Below, piece by piece: positions 20,072-27,354 of a DNA stretch of 64,000 nt. The translations under genes were made by a program, and so were the position numbers. The notes beneath the pieces are model-generated. The model searched no databases and was not told the origin of the DNA. It worked only from the letters and a program-made list of their open reading frames with translations. Each line of letters starts with the position of its first letter. The first letter of the stretch is position 1. Source of the stretch: JAUHXS01 sp965213575 (GTDB taxonomy: Bacteria; Bacteroidota; Bacteroidia; Chitinophagales; JAUHXS01); contig CBDBZN010000028.1 of assembly GCA_965213575.1 (NCBI GenBank), positions 78,321 to 142,320 on the forward strand, read 5' to 3'.

Positions 20072-21655
20072 TTATTTATAGCTCCCCTCCAACTCAGCAG
20101 CCAAAGTTTCTACTTTTTTCAAGTCTTCCGGTTCCAACTTACCTTTACGGAAATTATCCAACACATCTTTGTGCCTGGCTTCTAATTGATTTAGAAAATC
20201 TTCCTCAAAAGCTTTTACTTTATTTACCGCCACATTTCTTAACAATCCTTTAGATCCTAAATAGATGATTGCTACTTGTTTTTCAACAGATACCGGAGAA
20301 TATTGATTTTGTTTTAATATCTCTACATTTCTGGTACCTCTATCTAATACAGACTTCGTTGCCGCATCTAAGTCAGAACCAAATTTAGAAAACGCTTCCA
20401 ACTCTCTATACTGAGCTTGATCCAGCTTCAGTGTACCCGATACTTTTTTCATCGATTTGATCTGAGCACTACCACCCACTCTCGATACAGAAATACCTAC
20501 GTTAATAGCCGGCCTAACACCCGCATTAAATAAATTATTTTCCAAGAAGATCTGGCCATCTGTAATAGAGATTACATTTGTAGGAATGTATGCAGATACG
20601 TCACCTGCTTGTGTTTCAATAATAGGCAGCGCCGTTAAAGATCCGCCTCCTTTTACCATTCCTTTCAATGAATCCGGTATATCGTTCATTTGTTGAGCAA
20701 CCGAATCATCGTTGATAATTTTTGCAGCACGCTCTAATAATCTTGAGTGAAGATAAAAAACGTCTCCCGGATATGCTTCACGCCCCGGAGGCCTTTTTAA
20801 TAATAAAGACACCTCTCTATAAGCTACTGCTTGTTTAGACAAATCATCATAAACCACTAAGGCAGGACGGCCGGTATCTCTAAAGAATTCTCCAATAGCT
20901 GCACCGGCAAATGGTGAATAAAACTGAAGCGGAGCAGGGTCAGCAGCTGAGGCGGCCACGATTGTCGTGTAGGCCATAGCTCCGTTATCTTCTAATGTTT
21001 TTGCTACGTTTGCAACGGTAGAGGATTTTTGTCCGGATGCTACATAAATGCAATAAACCGGTTCTCCTTTATCATAAAATGCTTTTTGATTTAATATCGT
21101 ATCAATAGCAATCGTTGTCTTACCTGTTTGCCTGTCACCAATAATTAACTCTCTTTGCCCTCTGCCAATAGGAATCATCGCGTCAATCGCTTTAATACCT
21201 GTTTGTAGCGGCTCACTTACCGGCTGCCTGTAAATAACGCCGGGAGCTTTTCTCTCTAAAGGCATTTCGTAAGTTTCTCCTTGTATAGGCCCTTTGCCGT
21301 CAATAGGCTCACCTAATGTATTCAAAACCCTTCCGATCACCCCTTCTCCTACTCTAATGGAAGCAATTCGATTGGTTCTTCTAACGGTATCGCCTTCTTT
21401 AATTTCTTCAGAAGGGCCCATCAAAACTACGCCAACATTATCTTCCTCTAAGTTTAAAGCAATTGCTTTTACGCCGTTTTCAAATTCTACCAATTCGCCT
21501 TGCTTCACATTAGTTAAGCCATAAACACGAGCAATACCATCACCTACTTGTAAGACGGTACCTGTTTCTTCTAACTCAGCATCAGATTTAAAATTAGATA
21601 ATTCTTGTTTTAGTATGGAAGTAATTTCATCCGGTTTAATTGCAGTAGTTGCCAT
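20072..21655 (-). CDS. atpA: F0F1 ATP synthase alpha subunit
   Basis: The non-catalytic nucleotide-binding subunit of F1, full length at 527 aa. The Walker A motif GDRQTGKT lies at residues 173-180. The Walker B region is ALVVYDDLSKQAVAYRE, and the signature block is RPPGREAYPGDVFYLHSR. The N-terminal beta-barrel begins at ~30 (VLQVGDGIARVYGL). The gene starts two bases after the atpH stop. The operon has no beta (atpD) or epsilon (atpC) gene here; in Bacteroidota these are normally at a separate locus. Confidence 0.98.
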   Translation of the reverse strand: MATTAIKPDEITSILKQELSNFKSDAELEETGTVLQVGDGIARVYGLTNVKQGELVEFENGVKAIALNLEEDNVGVVLMGPSEEIKEGDTVRRTNRIASIRVGEGVIGRVLNTLGEPIDGKGPIQGETYEMPLERKAPGVIYRQPVSEPLQTGIKAIDAMIPIGRGQRELIIGDRQTGKTTIAIDTILNQKAFYDKGEPVYCIYVASGQKSSTVANVAKTLEDNGAMAYTTIVAASAADPAPLQFYSPFAGAAIGEFFRDTGRPALVVYDDLSKQAVAYREVSLLLKRPPGREAYPGDVFYLHSRLLERAAKIINDDSVAQQMNDIPDSLKGMVKGGGSLTALPIIETQAGDVSAYIPTNVISITDGQIFLENNLFNAGVRPAINVGISVSRVGGSAQIKSMKKVSGTLKLDQAQYRELEAFSKFGSDLDAATKSVLDRGTRNVEILKQNQYSPVSVEKQVAIIYLGSKGLLRNVAVNKVKAFEEDFLNQLEARHKDVLDNFRKGKLEPEDLKKVETLAAELEGSYK

Positions 21656-21656
21656 A

Positions 21657-22217
21657 TTATACTTGTTTGTTATAACTTTTATCTGAAAATTGTTTTTCTA
21701 TCTGTCTTAGTTTATTAGAAATACTTGCATCATACAAGTTGTTCTCATATTTAAGCACAAATCCGCCAATAATATTGGGATTGACAGTTGTTTCTAAGTC
21801 GACTTTGTTTTGTGCAGTAGCTTTTAAAAGAGCATCTTTGATCTCTTCTTTATATTTATCGTCTACTTCCACCGCTGTGATAAGCTCGGCAGAGATAATC
21901 TTGTTTTTTTTATTGTACTGATCAATAAAAGCTAGGCCGATATCTTCTAAGAGATTTTCTCTCTTTTTTCTCACTACAATATCAAAAAAAGATATTACTA
22001 AGTCATTAACTCTTCCTTGAAAAGTTTTTGTTAATACATTCTTTTTCTTGTCAGGATTGATGATAGGACTCTGTAAGAAAAGCTTTAGAGATCTGTTTTT
22101 TTGAACAGTAGTATTAAAAAGTACCATATCCTTATAGACTTGCTCGAGCTTATTTTGCTCTTCGGCAAGTTCCAGTAATGATTTTGCGTACCTGTTTGCT
22201 AGTTTCCTATTAGCCAT
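21657..22217 (-). CDS. atpH: F0F1 ATP synthase delta (OSCP) subunit
   Basis: The stator subunit linking F1 alpha to the b stalk. The N-terminal helical domain (LANRYAKSLLELAEEQNKLE) and the C-terminal signature (VNPNIIGGFVLKYENNLYDA, then KLRQIEKQF) fit the OSCP family, and 186 aa is normal. The gene abuts atpF (stop at 22218) and atpA, so it is tightly coupled in the operon. Confidence 0.95.
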   Translation of the reverse strand: MANRKLANRYAKSLLELAEEQNKLEQVYKDMVLFNTTVQKNRSLKLFLQSPIINPDKKKNVLTKTFQGRVNDLVISFFDIVVRKKRENLLEDIGLAFIDQYNKKNKIISAELITAVEVDDKYKEEIKDALLKATAQNKVDLETTVNPNIIGGFVLKYENNLYDASISNKLRQIEKQFSDKSYNKQV

Positions 22218-22718
22218 TTAGTTTAACTTAATATCGCTTACTAATTCAGTTAAATATTTTTCTTGTTCTTTTTTATCGTTCAACTCTTTTTTAAGAATTT
22301 TTCCAGCTACTTCAATAGCCATTGCTCCTACCTCATTTTTAATTTCGGCTAATACGACTGCTTTTTGGTTTTGGATATCTTGTCTGGCACTTTCTACTAT
22401 TTTGTTTGCCTCTTCTTTTGCACTGTCTCGAGCTTCGTTAATAATGCTTTCTTTAGTTGCTTTTGCTTCCTTTAAAATTGCAGCTCTTTCTTCTTTAGCT
22501 TGCATTAAGAGTTGCTCATTACTAGCTTGAAGCTTTGCCATTTCTTCTTTAGCTCTTTCTGCAGCTTTCAAAGACTCTTCAATATTTTGCTCTCTTTCGT
22601 TTACAGCACTTAAAATAGGCTTCCAAGCAAACTTTCTTAGTAAAAATAGGAGCGCTAAGAATAATAGTGTTTGCCAAAAAAATAACCCAACTGAAAATTC
22701 ATTTAATAACTTTTCCAT
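22218..22718 (-). CDS. atpF: F0F1 ATP synthase b subunit
   Basis: One N-terminal membrane helix (FSVGLFFWQTLLFLALLFLL) is followed by a long charged Ala/Glu/Lys coiled coil (about residues 40-150) that forms the peripheral stalk. Its 166 aa is typical of the family. It directly abuts atpH. It is preceded by a hairpin in the atpE-atpF gap (see 22741-22778) that may reduce its expression relative to the c subunit. Confidence 0.96.
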   Translation of the reverse strand: MEKLLNEFSVGLFFWQTLLFLALLFLLRKFAWKPILSAVNEREQNIEESLKAAERAKEEMAKLQASNEQLLMQAKEERAAILKEAKATKESIINEARDSAKEEANKIVESARQDIQNQKAVVLAEIKNEVGAMAIEVAGKILKKELNDKKEQEKYLTELVSDIKLN

Positions 22719-22740
22719 AATATCTTTTATTAAAAATCTA

Positions 22741-22778
22741 AAAAGGGAGTTGCAACCAACCGTTACAACTCCTTTTCA
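22741..22778 (-). terminator. hairpin with T-run between atpE and atpF (possible partial terminator)
   Basis: In the operon transcript (minus strand) AAAAGGAGTTG is followed by a ~13-nt loop and CAACTCCCTTTTTAG. The stem of about 10-11 bp, with one bulge, ends in a T-run. It sits 7 nt after the atpE stop. The gap before atpF (66 nt) is among the longest in the operon. Partial termination or 3'-end protection here would raise c-subunit mRNA relative to b-gamma mRNA; that is inference. Confidence 0.6.
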
Positions 22779-22784
22779 TTTAAT

Positions 22785-22976
22785 TTAAACTGCAAATAAA
22801 GCGGCAAATCCTAATCCCTCGATCAGTGCTGCTGCGATAATCATTGCTGTTTGAATTTTATTAGCTGCTTCAGGTTGTCTCGCAATACCTTCCATTGCTG
22901 AACTTCCGATTTTACCGATACCGTATCCGGCTCCGAAAACCACGATCCCTGCGCCTATAATTGCTGGAATTTCCAT
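22785..22976 (-). CDS. atpE: F0F1 ATP synthase c subunit
   Basis: A proteolipid of 63 aa forming two membrane helices with a polar loop (GIARQPEAANKI) between them. The ion-binding carboxylate is Glu53 in ALIEGLGF. The glycine-rich first helix (GAGIVVFGAGYGIGKIG) packs the c-ring. The residues around Glu53 lack the Gln/Ser-Thr set of Na+-coupled rings, so H+ coupling is likely. It lies 35 nt after the atpB stop. Confidence 0.97.
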   Translation of the reverse strand: MEIPAIIGAGIVVFGAGYGIGKIGSSAMEGIARQPEAANKIQTAMIIAAALIEGLGFAALFAV

Positions 22977-23011
22977 TTGATTTTAAATTTAAAGTGAAAA
23001 AATAAGCATCT

Positions 23012-24076
23012 TTAATGGTCATCATGTTCTGCCACGGCAGCTCCAAAATAGAGTGCAGTAAGCATCGTGAATATATAAGCCTGTAAAAAGGCCACCAATA
23101 ATTCTATGACGGATAAAAATAGCGTCAGTCCTAAGAAAGCACCTCTTGCCATCCAATGAGTGAATACATATAATAAAGCCAACAAACTCATAATAACTAT
23201 ATGGCCTGCCGATATGTTAGCATATAACCTGATCATTAATGAAAAAGGTTTAATAATTAATCCGAGTAACTCAATAGGCATTAAGGCAATTTTCATGAAA
23301 ACCGGTACGCCGGGCATCCAAAAAATATGTTTCCAGTAGTTTTTGTTGGCTGTAAATTGTGTAATAATAAAAGTCATCAATGCTAAAGCTAAGGTAACAG
23401 CAATATTACCCGTAACATTGATGCCTATAGGAGTAAGTCCTGATAAATTTAAAAACCAAATAAAAAAGAACACGGTTAGCAAATAGCCCATATACTTCCT
23501 GTAATGTTTTTCTCCAATATTTGGCCTGGCAATTTCATCTCTAACAAACAGGATAAGCGGTTCTAAGAATTTTCCGCCTTTTCGGGGAACGGGATTATTT
23601 TTGTAAGAAGTAGCTAATCCTCCAAAAATTATTAATAACAATAAGGACATCAACATTACAAAAAATACATTTTTCGTAATAGAAAAATCTAATGGTTTAG
23701 GGTTTGTTGGATGCCCCTCTTTATCGAAAGTCAGATTGCCGGCAGCATCCGTTCGATAGATTTTATTGTGATGTATCTTGTAATAATTACCCTTTGATTC
23801 AGCAATAGCCTCACCGTGATCAAATTTAAATGAAGAAAAAATATGCAATCCATTATCCCATAATATAATTGGTAACGGGAATACCCAACCCATCTTTGGC
23901 CAAACAGTGAAGTCGTAAGAATCTTGCAAGTGATGCAGAATATAGCCTTTTGCACTTTCTTCATGCTCATCATGGCCTGCAACTACTTCGTGAGTTTCTT
24001 CTATAGGGTCAATCGCAAAAGTTATCCCTGGCAGAGTCAGTGCAAATAATAGGAGAAATGGTATTATTTTCTTCAT
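23012..24076 (-). CDS. atpB: F0F1 ATP synthase a subunit
   Basis: The stator half-channel subunit. I choose the ATG at 24076 (MKKIIPFLLLFALTLPGITF) over a TTG seven codons upstream because it gives a clean signal-like start. As in other Bacteroidota there is a long N-terminal extension (~20-130) with His/Glu-rich text before the membrane helices. The essential Arg is in MIRLYANISAGHIV. The last helices end AFLQAYIFTMLTALYFG. It is co-transcribed with atpE. Confidence 0.95.
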   Translation of the reverse strand: MKKIIPFLLLFALTLPGITFAIDPIEETHEVVAGHDEHEESAKGYILHHLQDSYDFTVWPKMGWVFPLPIILWDNGLHIFSSFKFDHGEAIAESKGNYYKIHHNKIYRTDAAGNLTFDKEGHPTNPKPLDFSITKNVFFVMLMSLLLLIIFGGLATSYKNNPVPRKGGKFLEPLILFVRDEIARPNIGEKHYRKYMGYLLTVFFFIWFLNLSGLTPIGINVTGNIAVTLALALMTFIITQFTANKNYWKHIFWMPGVPVFMKIALMPIELLGLIIKPFSLMIRLYANISAGHIVIMSLLALLYVFTHWMARGAFLGLTLFLSVIELLVAFLQAYIFTMLTALYFGAAVAEHDDH

Positions 24077-24134
24077 ACTTTTTCTAAGGAGTTGCAAATT
24101 TAGTAAAATTAGAACTTAGATGCAGCATTTGACA

Positions 24135-24515
24135 TTACTTTTTTAGGAGTTTTGCCAAAAATATTACTTCTAAGAGTAGCGCTATTGCATAAGGAATAAA
24201 AAATACAAAAAATTCCACTCGGCTCATGTCTCCATCATTTTTATACAAAGGATAGAAAAATATGAAGAAACAAGCAAATTTTACCCCACTTCCCCCCATA
24301 AAGATAAAGCCTAATATTTGTTCATTGTTTTTCTTTAAAAAGACTAGCCCTGCAAAGATGACAACTGCTATAAAAAAATTGAATACATAAGATGCTACTA
24401 CTTGATCCGTAGGCAAGGTGTATGAAAGTAAATTGAGCATATATAGATGAAGTGCGCCTGCAACCATCAAAGTTATGAATAAGAGTAAGGAAAACTTTCC
24501 AATAGATCGCACCAT
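24135..24515 (-). CDS. DUF6168-like membrane protein in the ATP synthase operon
   Basis: A 126-aa protein with four predicted membrane helices (LLLFITLMVAGALHLYML; VFNFFIAVVIFAGLVFL; IFMGGSGVKFACFFIFFYP; IPYAIALLLEVIFLAKLL). It occupies the place between atpZ and atpB where other phyla have atpI, and resembles the DUF6168 proteins found in this position in Bacteroidota. A role in c-ring assembly like that of AtpI is possible but not shown. Confidence 0.75.
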   Translation of the reverse strand: MVRSIGKFSLLLFITLMVAGALHLYMLNLLSYTLPTDQVVASYVFNFFIAVVIFAGLVFLKKNNEQILGFIFMGGSGVKFACFFIFFYPLYKNDGDMSRVEFFVFFIPYAIALLLEVIFLAKLLKK

Positions 24516-24516
24516 A

Positions 24517-24714
24517 TTATTCCTTGTTGAGTTGATTTAGCTGTCGAAGGACAAAAAACATGGCTATGGCAATAGCCAACAATGTCAATCCTATTGTGAA
24601 CCAGTTTTTTTCAAGTGCATATTTCTGATCTAGCCATTTACCAAAGTATGCTCCGATAAATATTGTGATGCCCATTTGTACGGCAATACCGGAAAGCTTA
24701 ATAAATCTATTCAA
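24517..24714 (-). CDS. AtpZ/AtpI-like membrane protein
   Basis: A 65-aa protein with two membrane helices (VQMGITIFIGAYFGKWLD, ending with the charged DQKY, and FTIGLTLLAIAIAMFFVL), the layout of AtpZ family proteins that head ATP synthase operons. The only plausible start at the expected place is TTG at 24714. It is the first gene of the operon, with the next gene 1 nt away. AtpZ has been linked to Mg2+/Ca2+ supply and c-ring assembly. Confidence 0.8.
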   Translation of the reverse strand: MNRFIKLSGIAVQMGITIFIGAYFGKWLDQKYALEKNWFTIGLTLLAIAIAMFFVLRQLNQLNKE

Positions 24715-24908
24715 GTGTATTTTAATTCATTCTAACACAAAACTAGGAATTATACTTTATAATCTATTGATTGTTTTTCTGCATAAAATAACTTCTTCTG
24801 TAAAGCAATAGGAGAAATAATAATCGAGGCCTTTTCCAAATATTAGTTTTAACACTTGCGCCTTTGCCTCATCTATATTTAAATTTAATATTAATATTAA
24901 TAAATTAT

Positions 24909-25601
24909 TTATACATTCCAATCAATAGGTTCTTTCTCTTGTTTTTTAAGAAGTTCATTTGTTTTGGAGAAGTGCTTACAGCCAAAAAAGCCGTGTGAAG
25001 CAGAATAAGGCGAAGGGTGAGGCGCTTTTAAAATATAATGTTTGGGCTGATCGATCAATACTGATTTTTCTTGAGCAAATTTTCCCCACAATAAAAAAAT
25101 GATTCCTTCCTTTTCTTTCGAAATTTTTTGAATGGCAGCATCGGTGAAGTTTTCCCAGCCTATTTTTTTATGAGAAGCCGGCTTCCCCGCTTCTACTGTT
25201 AAAATAGCATTTAAAAGCAACACGCCTTGAACAGCCCATTTTTCTAAATTACCATGTTGCGGAATGTCAAAACCTACATCATCATGTAGTTCTTTGTAGA
25301 TGTTTTGTAAGGAAGGAGGCGATTTAACACCCATTTTTACGGAAAAACTCAGTCCATGTGCTTGTCCTTTTCCATGATAGGGATCTTGTCCGAGAATAAC
25401 TACTTTTACTTTGTCGAAAGGTGTTTTATTAAAAGCATTGAAAATTTCCGGGCCGGGAGGATAAACTGTTTTTCCGGCTAATTTCTCTGTTTGTAAAAAT
25501 GCTTTTATTTTAAGAAAATAGGGTTTTGAAAATTCTTCCTGCAAGGCGTTTTTCCAACCAGTTTCTATTTGAGGATTTATTTTTGAAGCAGTTGTTGACA
25601 T
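24909..25601 (-). CDS. ung: uracil-DNA glycosylase, family 1
   Basis: Removes uracil from DNA at the start of base-excision repair. The water-activating loop GQDPYHGKGQAHG carries Asp73, and the minor-groove intercalation loop is APHPSPYSASHGF with His195 (usual HPSPLSA, here Tyr for Leu). The uracil-recognition stretch VLLLNAILTVEAGKPASH is present. Its 230 aa is a standard length, and ATG at 25601 is the only start giving the full N-terminus. It stands alone between the ATP synthase operon and the tRNA cassette. Confidence 0.96.
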   Translation of the reverse strand: MSTTASKINPQIETGWKNALQEEFSKPYFLKIKAFLQTEKLAGKTVYPPGPEIFNAFNKTPFDKVKVVILGQDPYHGKGQAHGLSFSVKMGVKSPPSLQNIYKELHDDVGFDIPQHGNLEKWAVQGVLLLNAILTVEAGKPASHKKIGWENFTDAAIQKISKEKEGIIFLLWGKFAQEKSVLIDQPKHYILKAPHPSPYSASHGFFGCKHFSKTNELLKKQEKEPIDWNV

Positions 25602-25692
25602 CTTAAAGTGTTTATATAAATATACTCTTTCAAATAATAAAACCCTTTAAGAATATAATATTTCCTGAAAAATATTAATTTTGAAGCCCGTT

Positions 25693-25720
25693 GGCTCCAT
25701 AGCTCAACTGGATAGAGCAT
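25693..25720 (+). pseudogene. tRNA 5' half (acceptor strand and D arm only)
   Basis: GGCTCCA, TA, then the D arm GCTC-AACTGGATA-GAGC. The text then stops being tRNA-like. Its acceptor strand GGCTCCA pairs with TGGAGTC of the 3' half at 25868-25902, so the two halves once formed one tRNA, now interrupted by the tRNA-Arg unit. Confidence 0.65.
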
Positions 25721-25732
25721 AATTATATGAAT

Positions 25733-25806
25733 GGTCCTGTAGCTCAACTGGATAGAGCAACTGCCTTCTAAGTAGTAGGTTTCAGGTTCGAGTCCTGACA
25801 GGATCA
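25733..25806 (+). tRNA. tRNA-Arg (anticodon TCT)
   Basis: A full cloverleaf can be drawn: acceptor GGTCCTG/CAGGATC, D arm GCTC/GAGC, anticodon stem ACTGC/GTAGT with loop CTTCTAA (anticodon TCT, reads AGA), 5-nt variable loop, T arm TCAGG-TTCGAGT-CCTGA, and A as discriminator base. It is 74 nt long; CCA is not encoded. An intrinsic terminator follows 4 nt later. Confidence 0.92.
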
Positions 25807-25810
25807 CAAG

Positions 25811-25832
25811 GGGAGTATTAACTCCCTTTTTT
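25811..25832 (+). terminator. intrinsic terminator of tRNA-Arg
   Basis: GGGAGT-ATTA-ACTCCC followed by six T, directly downstream of the tRNA. The same terminator recurs in the second tandem unit. Confidence 0.88.
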
Positions 25833-25867
25833 ATTAAGTATACTTTAAAATATTTCACTATTTAATT

Positions 25868-25902
25868 GGAAAGTTCCACGTTCGAGTCCTGGTGGAGTCA
25901 CA
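25868..25902 (+). pseudogene. tRNA 3' half (T arm and acceptor strand)
   Basis: GGAAAGTTCCACGTTCGAGT, then CCTGGTGGAGTC. The last seven bases pair with the 5' half at 25693. The anticodon arm is missing. Confidence 0.6.
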
Positions 25903-25924
25903 TAAATTAATTTTGAAGCCCGTT

Positions 25925-26003
25925 GGCTCCATACCTCAGGTTGGAATAGAGCATCCCGACTGTTAAGTCGGGAAGGTTTCAGGTTCGAGTCCTGACAAGA
26001 TCA
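25925..26003 (+). pseudogene. chimeric tRNA-like sequence, anticodon arm like tRNA-Asn (GTT)
   Basis: It starts with acceptor GGCTCCA and a degraded D arm, has an Asn-like anticodon arm CCCGACTGTTAAGTCGGG, and ends with the T arm and acceptor of the tRNA-Arg type (TCAGG...CCTGA, CAAGATCA). The two acceptor strands do not pair, and the anticodon loop has the wrong size (6 or 8 nt). As written it should not work as a tRNA. Confidence 0.65.
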
Positions 26004-26007
26004 CTAG

Positions 26008-26029
26008 GGGAGTATTAACTCCCTTTTTT
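26008..26029 (+). terminator. second copy of the tRNA terminator
   Basis: GGGAGT-ATTA-ACTCCC then six T, identical to the copy at 25811-25832. Confidence 0.8.
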
Positions 26030-26065
26030 ATTAAGTATACTTTAAAAAAATTTCACTGTTAAGTT

Positions 26066-26098
26066 GGAAAGTTCCACGTTCGAGTCCTGGCGAGTCAC
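26066..26098 (+). pseudogene. second tRNA 3' half
   Basis: GGAAAGTTCCACGTTCGAGT followed by CCTGGCGAGTCAC; a slightly changed copy of 25868-25902 (GTGGAG has become GCGAG). Confidence 0.55.
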
Positions 26099-26177
26099 TT
26101 TTTTATTTGCCTGCCACTAATGAAAATATTAAATTCTCAAAAATATTATATTTACCATCTTTAAAATTAATACTTAC

Positions 26178-27353
26178 ATGTCGAAGGAAGAGAATAAAGA
26201 AGAAATCGTACAATTGAAGAAAAAGCTTGCTGAAGCAGAAGCACAGCTAAGAGATAAAGACTTGATCTTTGAAAACATATTGGAGAGTTCTTTAGCAGGC
26301 TATTGGGATTGGTATATACAAGATGGAAAAGAATATTTAAGCCCTACTTTTAAAAGTATGTTTGGTTATGAAGATGATGAGCTTCCAAATCATCCCGACT
26401 CCTGGCAAAAGATCATACATCCGGAGGATCTTCCTGTAGTATTTGAGATTTTTAATAAGCATGTTGAGACTAAAGGAAAGCATCCATACAATAATGAAGT
26501 AAGGTATTATCATAAGAACGGCTCTATTGTATGGGTATATTGTAAGGGTAAAGTAGTTGAATGGAGTGACGATGGTAAACCCATAAGAATGGTGGGCTGC
26601 CATGTCAATATTACTCCGCTCAAAAATGCCCTTCAAGAAATACAAAGTCAAAAAGACGAATTAGAAAACAAGAATAAAGAGCTGCAAGAGTTTACTTATA
26701 TTGCTTCTCACGACTTAAAAGAGCCTTTAAGAACGATCACGAGTTTTATTGCTTTATTGAATAGAAAGACGAAAATTCAAGCTGATCCTACAGTTGATAA
26801 GTATTTAAAATTTATCACCACCGGAGCTGCAAGAATGAATAATTTAATAGATGCCTTACTAGAATATTCTCATCTTGGAAGAGAAAAAAAACTAGAAGTT
26901 ATTGACTTTAATAAACTAGTCAAAATAGTGCAAAAAGACCTTGCTTCAACAATAGAGAAAAATAAGGTGCAGATAAAAGTTGAAAAACTTCCTAAGATTA
27001 AAGGCTATAAAACAGAAATGAGGTTGGTTCTTCAAAATATTATTCATAACGCGATAAAGTTTCGTAAAAAGAAAGTAATACCCTCTATCAAAATTTCAGC
27101 AGAAAAAAAATCAGGTTATTATGAGTTTTGTATAAATGATAATGGGATTGGATTAGAGAAAGAATTTAATGAGAAAATATTTATGATCTTTCAGCGATTG
27201 AATAATAAATCAGATTATGAAGGATCTGGAATAGGATTGGCTCATTGCAAAAAAGTAATTGACCTTCATGGCGGGAAAATATGGGTAAATTCTGTTCCGG
27301 GAGTAGGGAGTTCTTTTTGCTTTACATTGTCTGCAAAGAAGAAAAAAAGTTAA
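26178..27353 (+). CDS. PAS-domain sensor histidine kinase, cytoplasmic
   Basis: An N-terminal coiled coil (~5-30) is followed by a PAS/PAC domain (~30-150, with YWDWYIQDGKEYLSPTFK and the PAC end GKPIRMVGCHVNIT). A second coiled coil leads to HisKA with the phospho-acceptor His178 in FTYIASHDLKEPLRTITSF, and then a HATPase domain with N box NIIHNAIKFRKK, G1 box NDNGIGLE and G2 box GSGIGLAHCKKVIDLHGG. There is no membrane segment and no receiver. The layout is that of phytochrome-type orphan kinases. No response regulator gene is adjacent, so its target and signal are unknown. It ends 2 nt before the convergent gene at 27355. Confidence 0.93.
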   Translation: MSKEENKEEIVQLKKKLAEAEAQLRDKDLIFENILESSLAGYWDWYIQDGKEYLSPTFKSMFGYEDDELPNHPDSWQKIIHPEDLPVVFEIFNKHVETKGKHPYNNEVRYYHKNGSIVWVYCKGKVVEWSDDGKPIRMVGCHVNITPLKNALQEIQSQKDELENKNKELQEFTYIASHDLKEPLRTITSFIALLNRKTKIQADPTVDKYLKFITTGAARMNNLIDALLEYSHLGREKKLEVIDFNKLVKIVQKDLASTIEKNKVQIKVEKLPKIKGYKTEMRLVLQNIIHNAIKFRKKKVIPSIKISAEKKSGYYEFCINDNGIGLEKEFNEKIFMIFQRLNNKSDYEGSGIGLAHCKKVIDLHGGKIWVNSVPGVGSSFCFTLSAKKKKS

Positions 27354-27354
27354 A

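Larger units (their letters stand above)
25674..25902 (+). repeat. tRNA cassette, tandem unit 1
   Basis: Begins ATTAATTTTGAAGCCCGTT and ends in GTTCGAGTCCTGGTGGAGTCAC. The order inside is a tRNA 5' half, a complete tRNA-Arg, a terminator and a tRNA 3' half. Unit 2 (25906-26098) has the same borders and terminator but lacks a ~40-nt segment between two copies of the D-arm text CTCAACTGGATAGAGCA. Confidence 0.8.
25906..26098 (+). repeat. tRNA cassette, tandem unit 2
   Basis: Same borders as unit 1 (ATTAATTTTGAAGCCCGTT at the start, a 3' half ending CCTGGCGAGTCAC at the end) and the same terminator block, but with a single chimeric tRNA inside. Confidence 0.75.

Noticed and set aside
19112..24714. 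Missing atpD and atpC as a sign of a broken operon
   Set aside because: In Bacteroidota the beta and epsilon genes are usually at another locus, so the gap is normal.
25577..25858. 93-aa minus-strand ORF across the tRNA cassette
   Set aside because: It reads through tRNA-Arg and its terminator in antisense; its residues follow from tRNA sequence.
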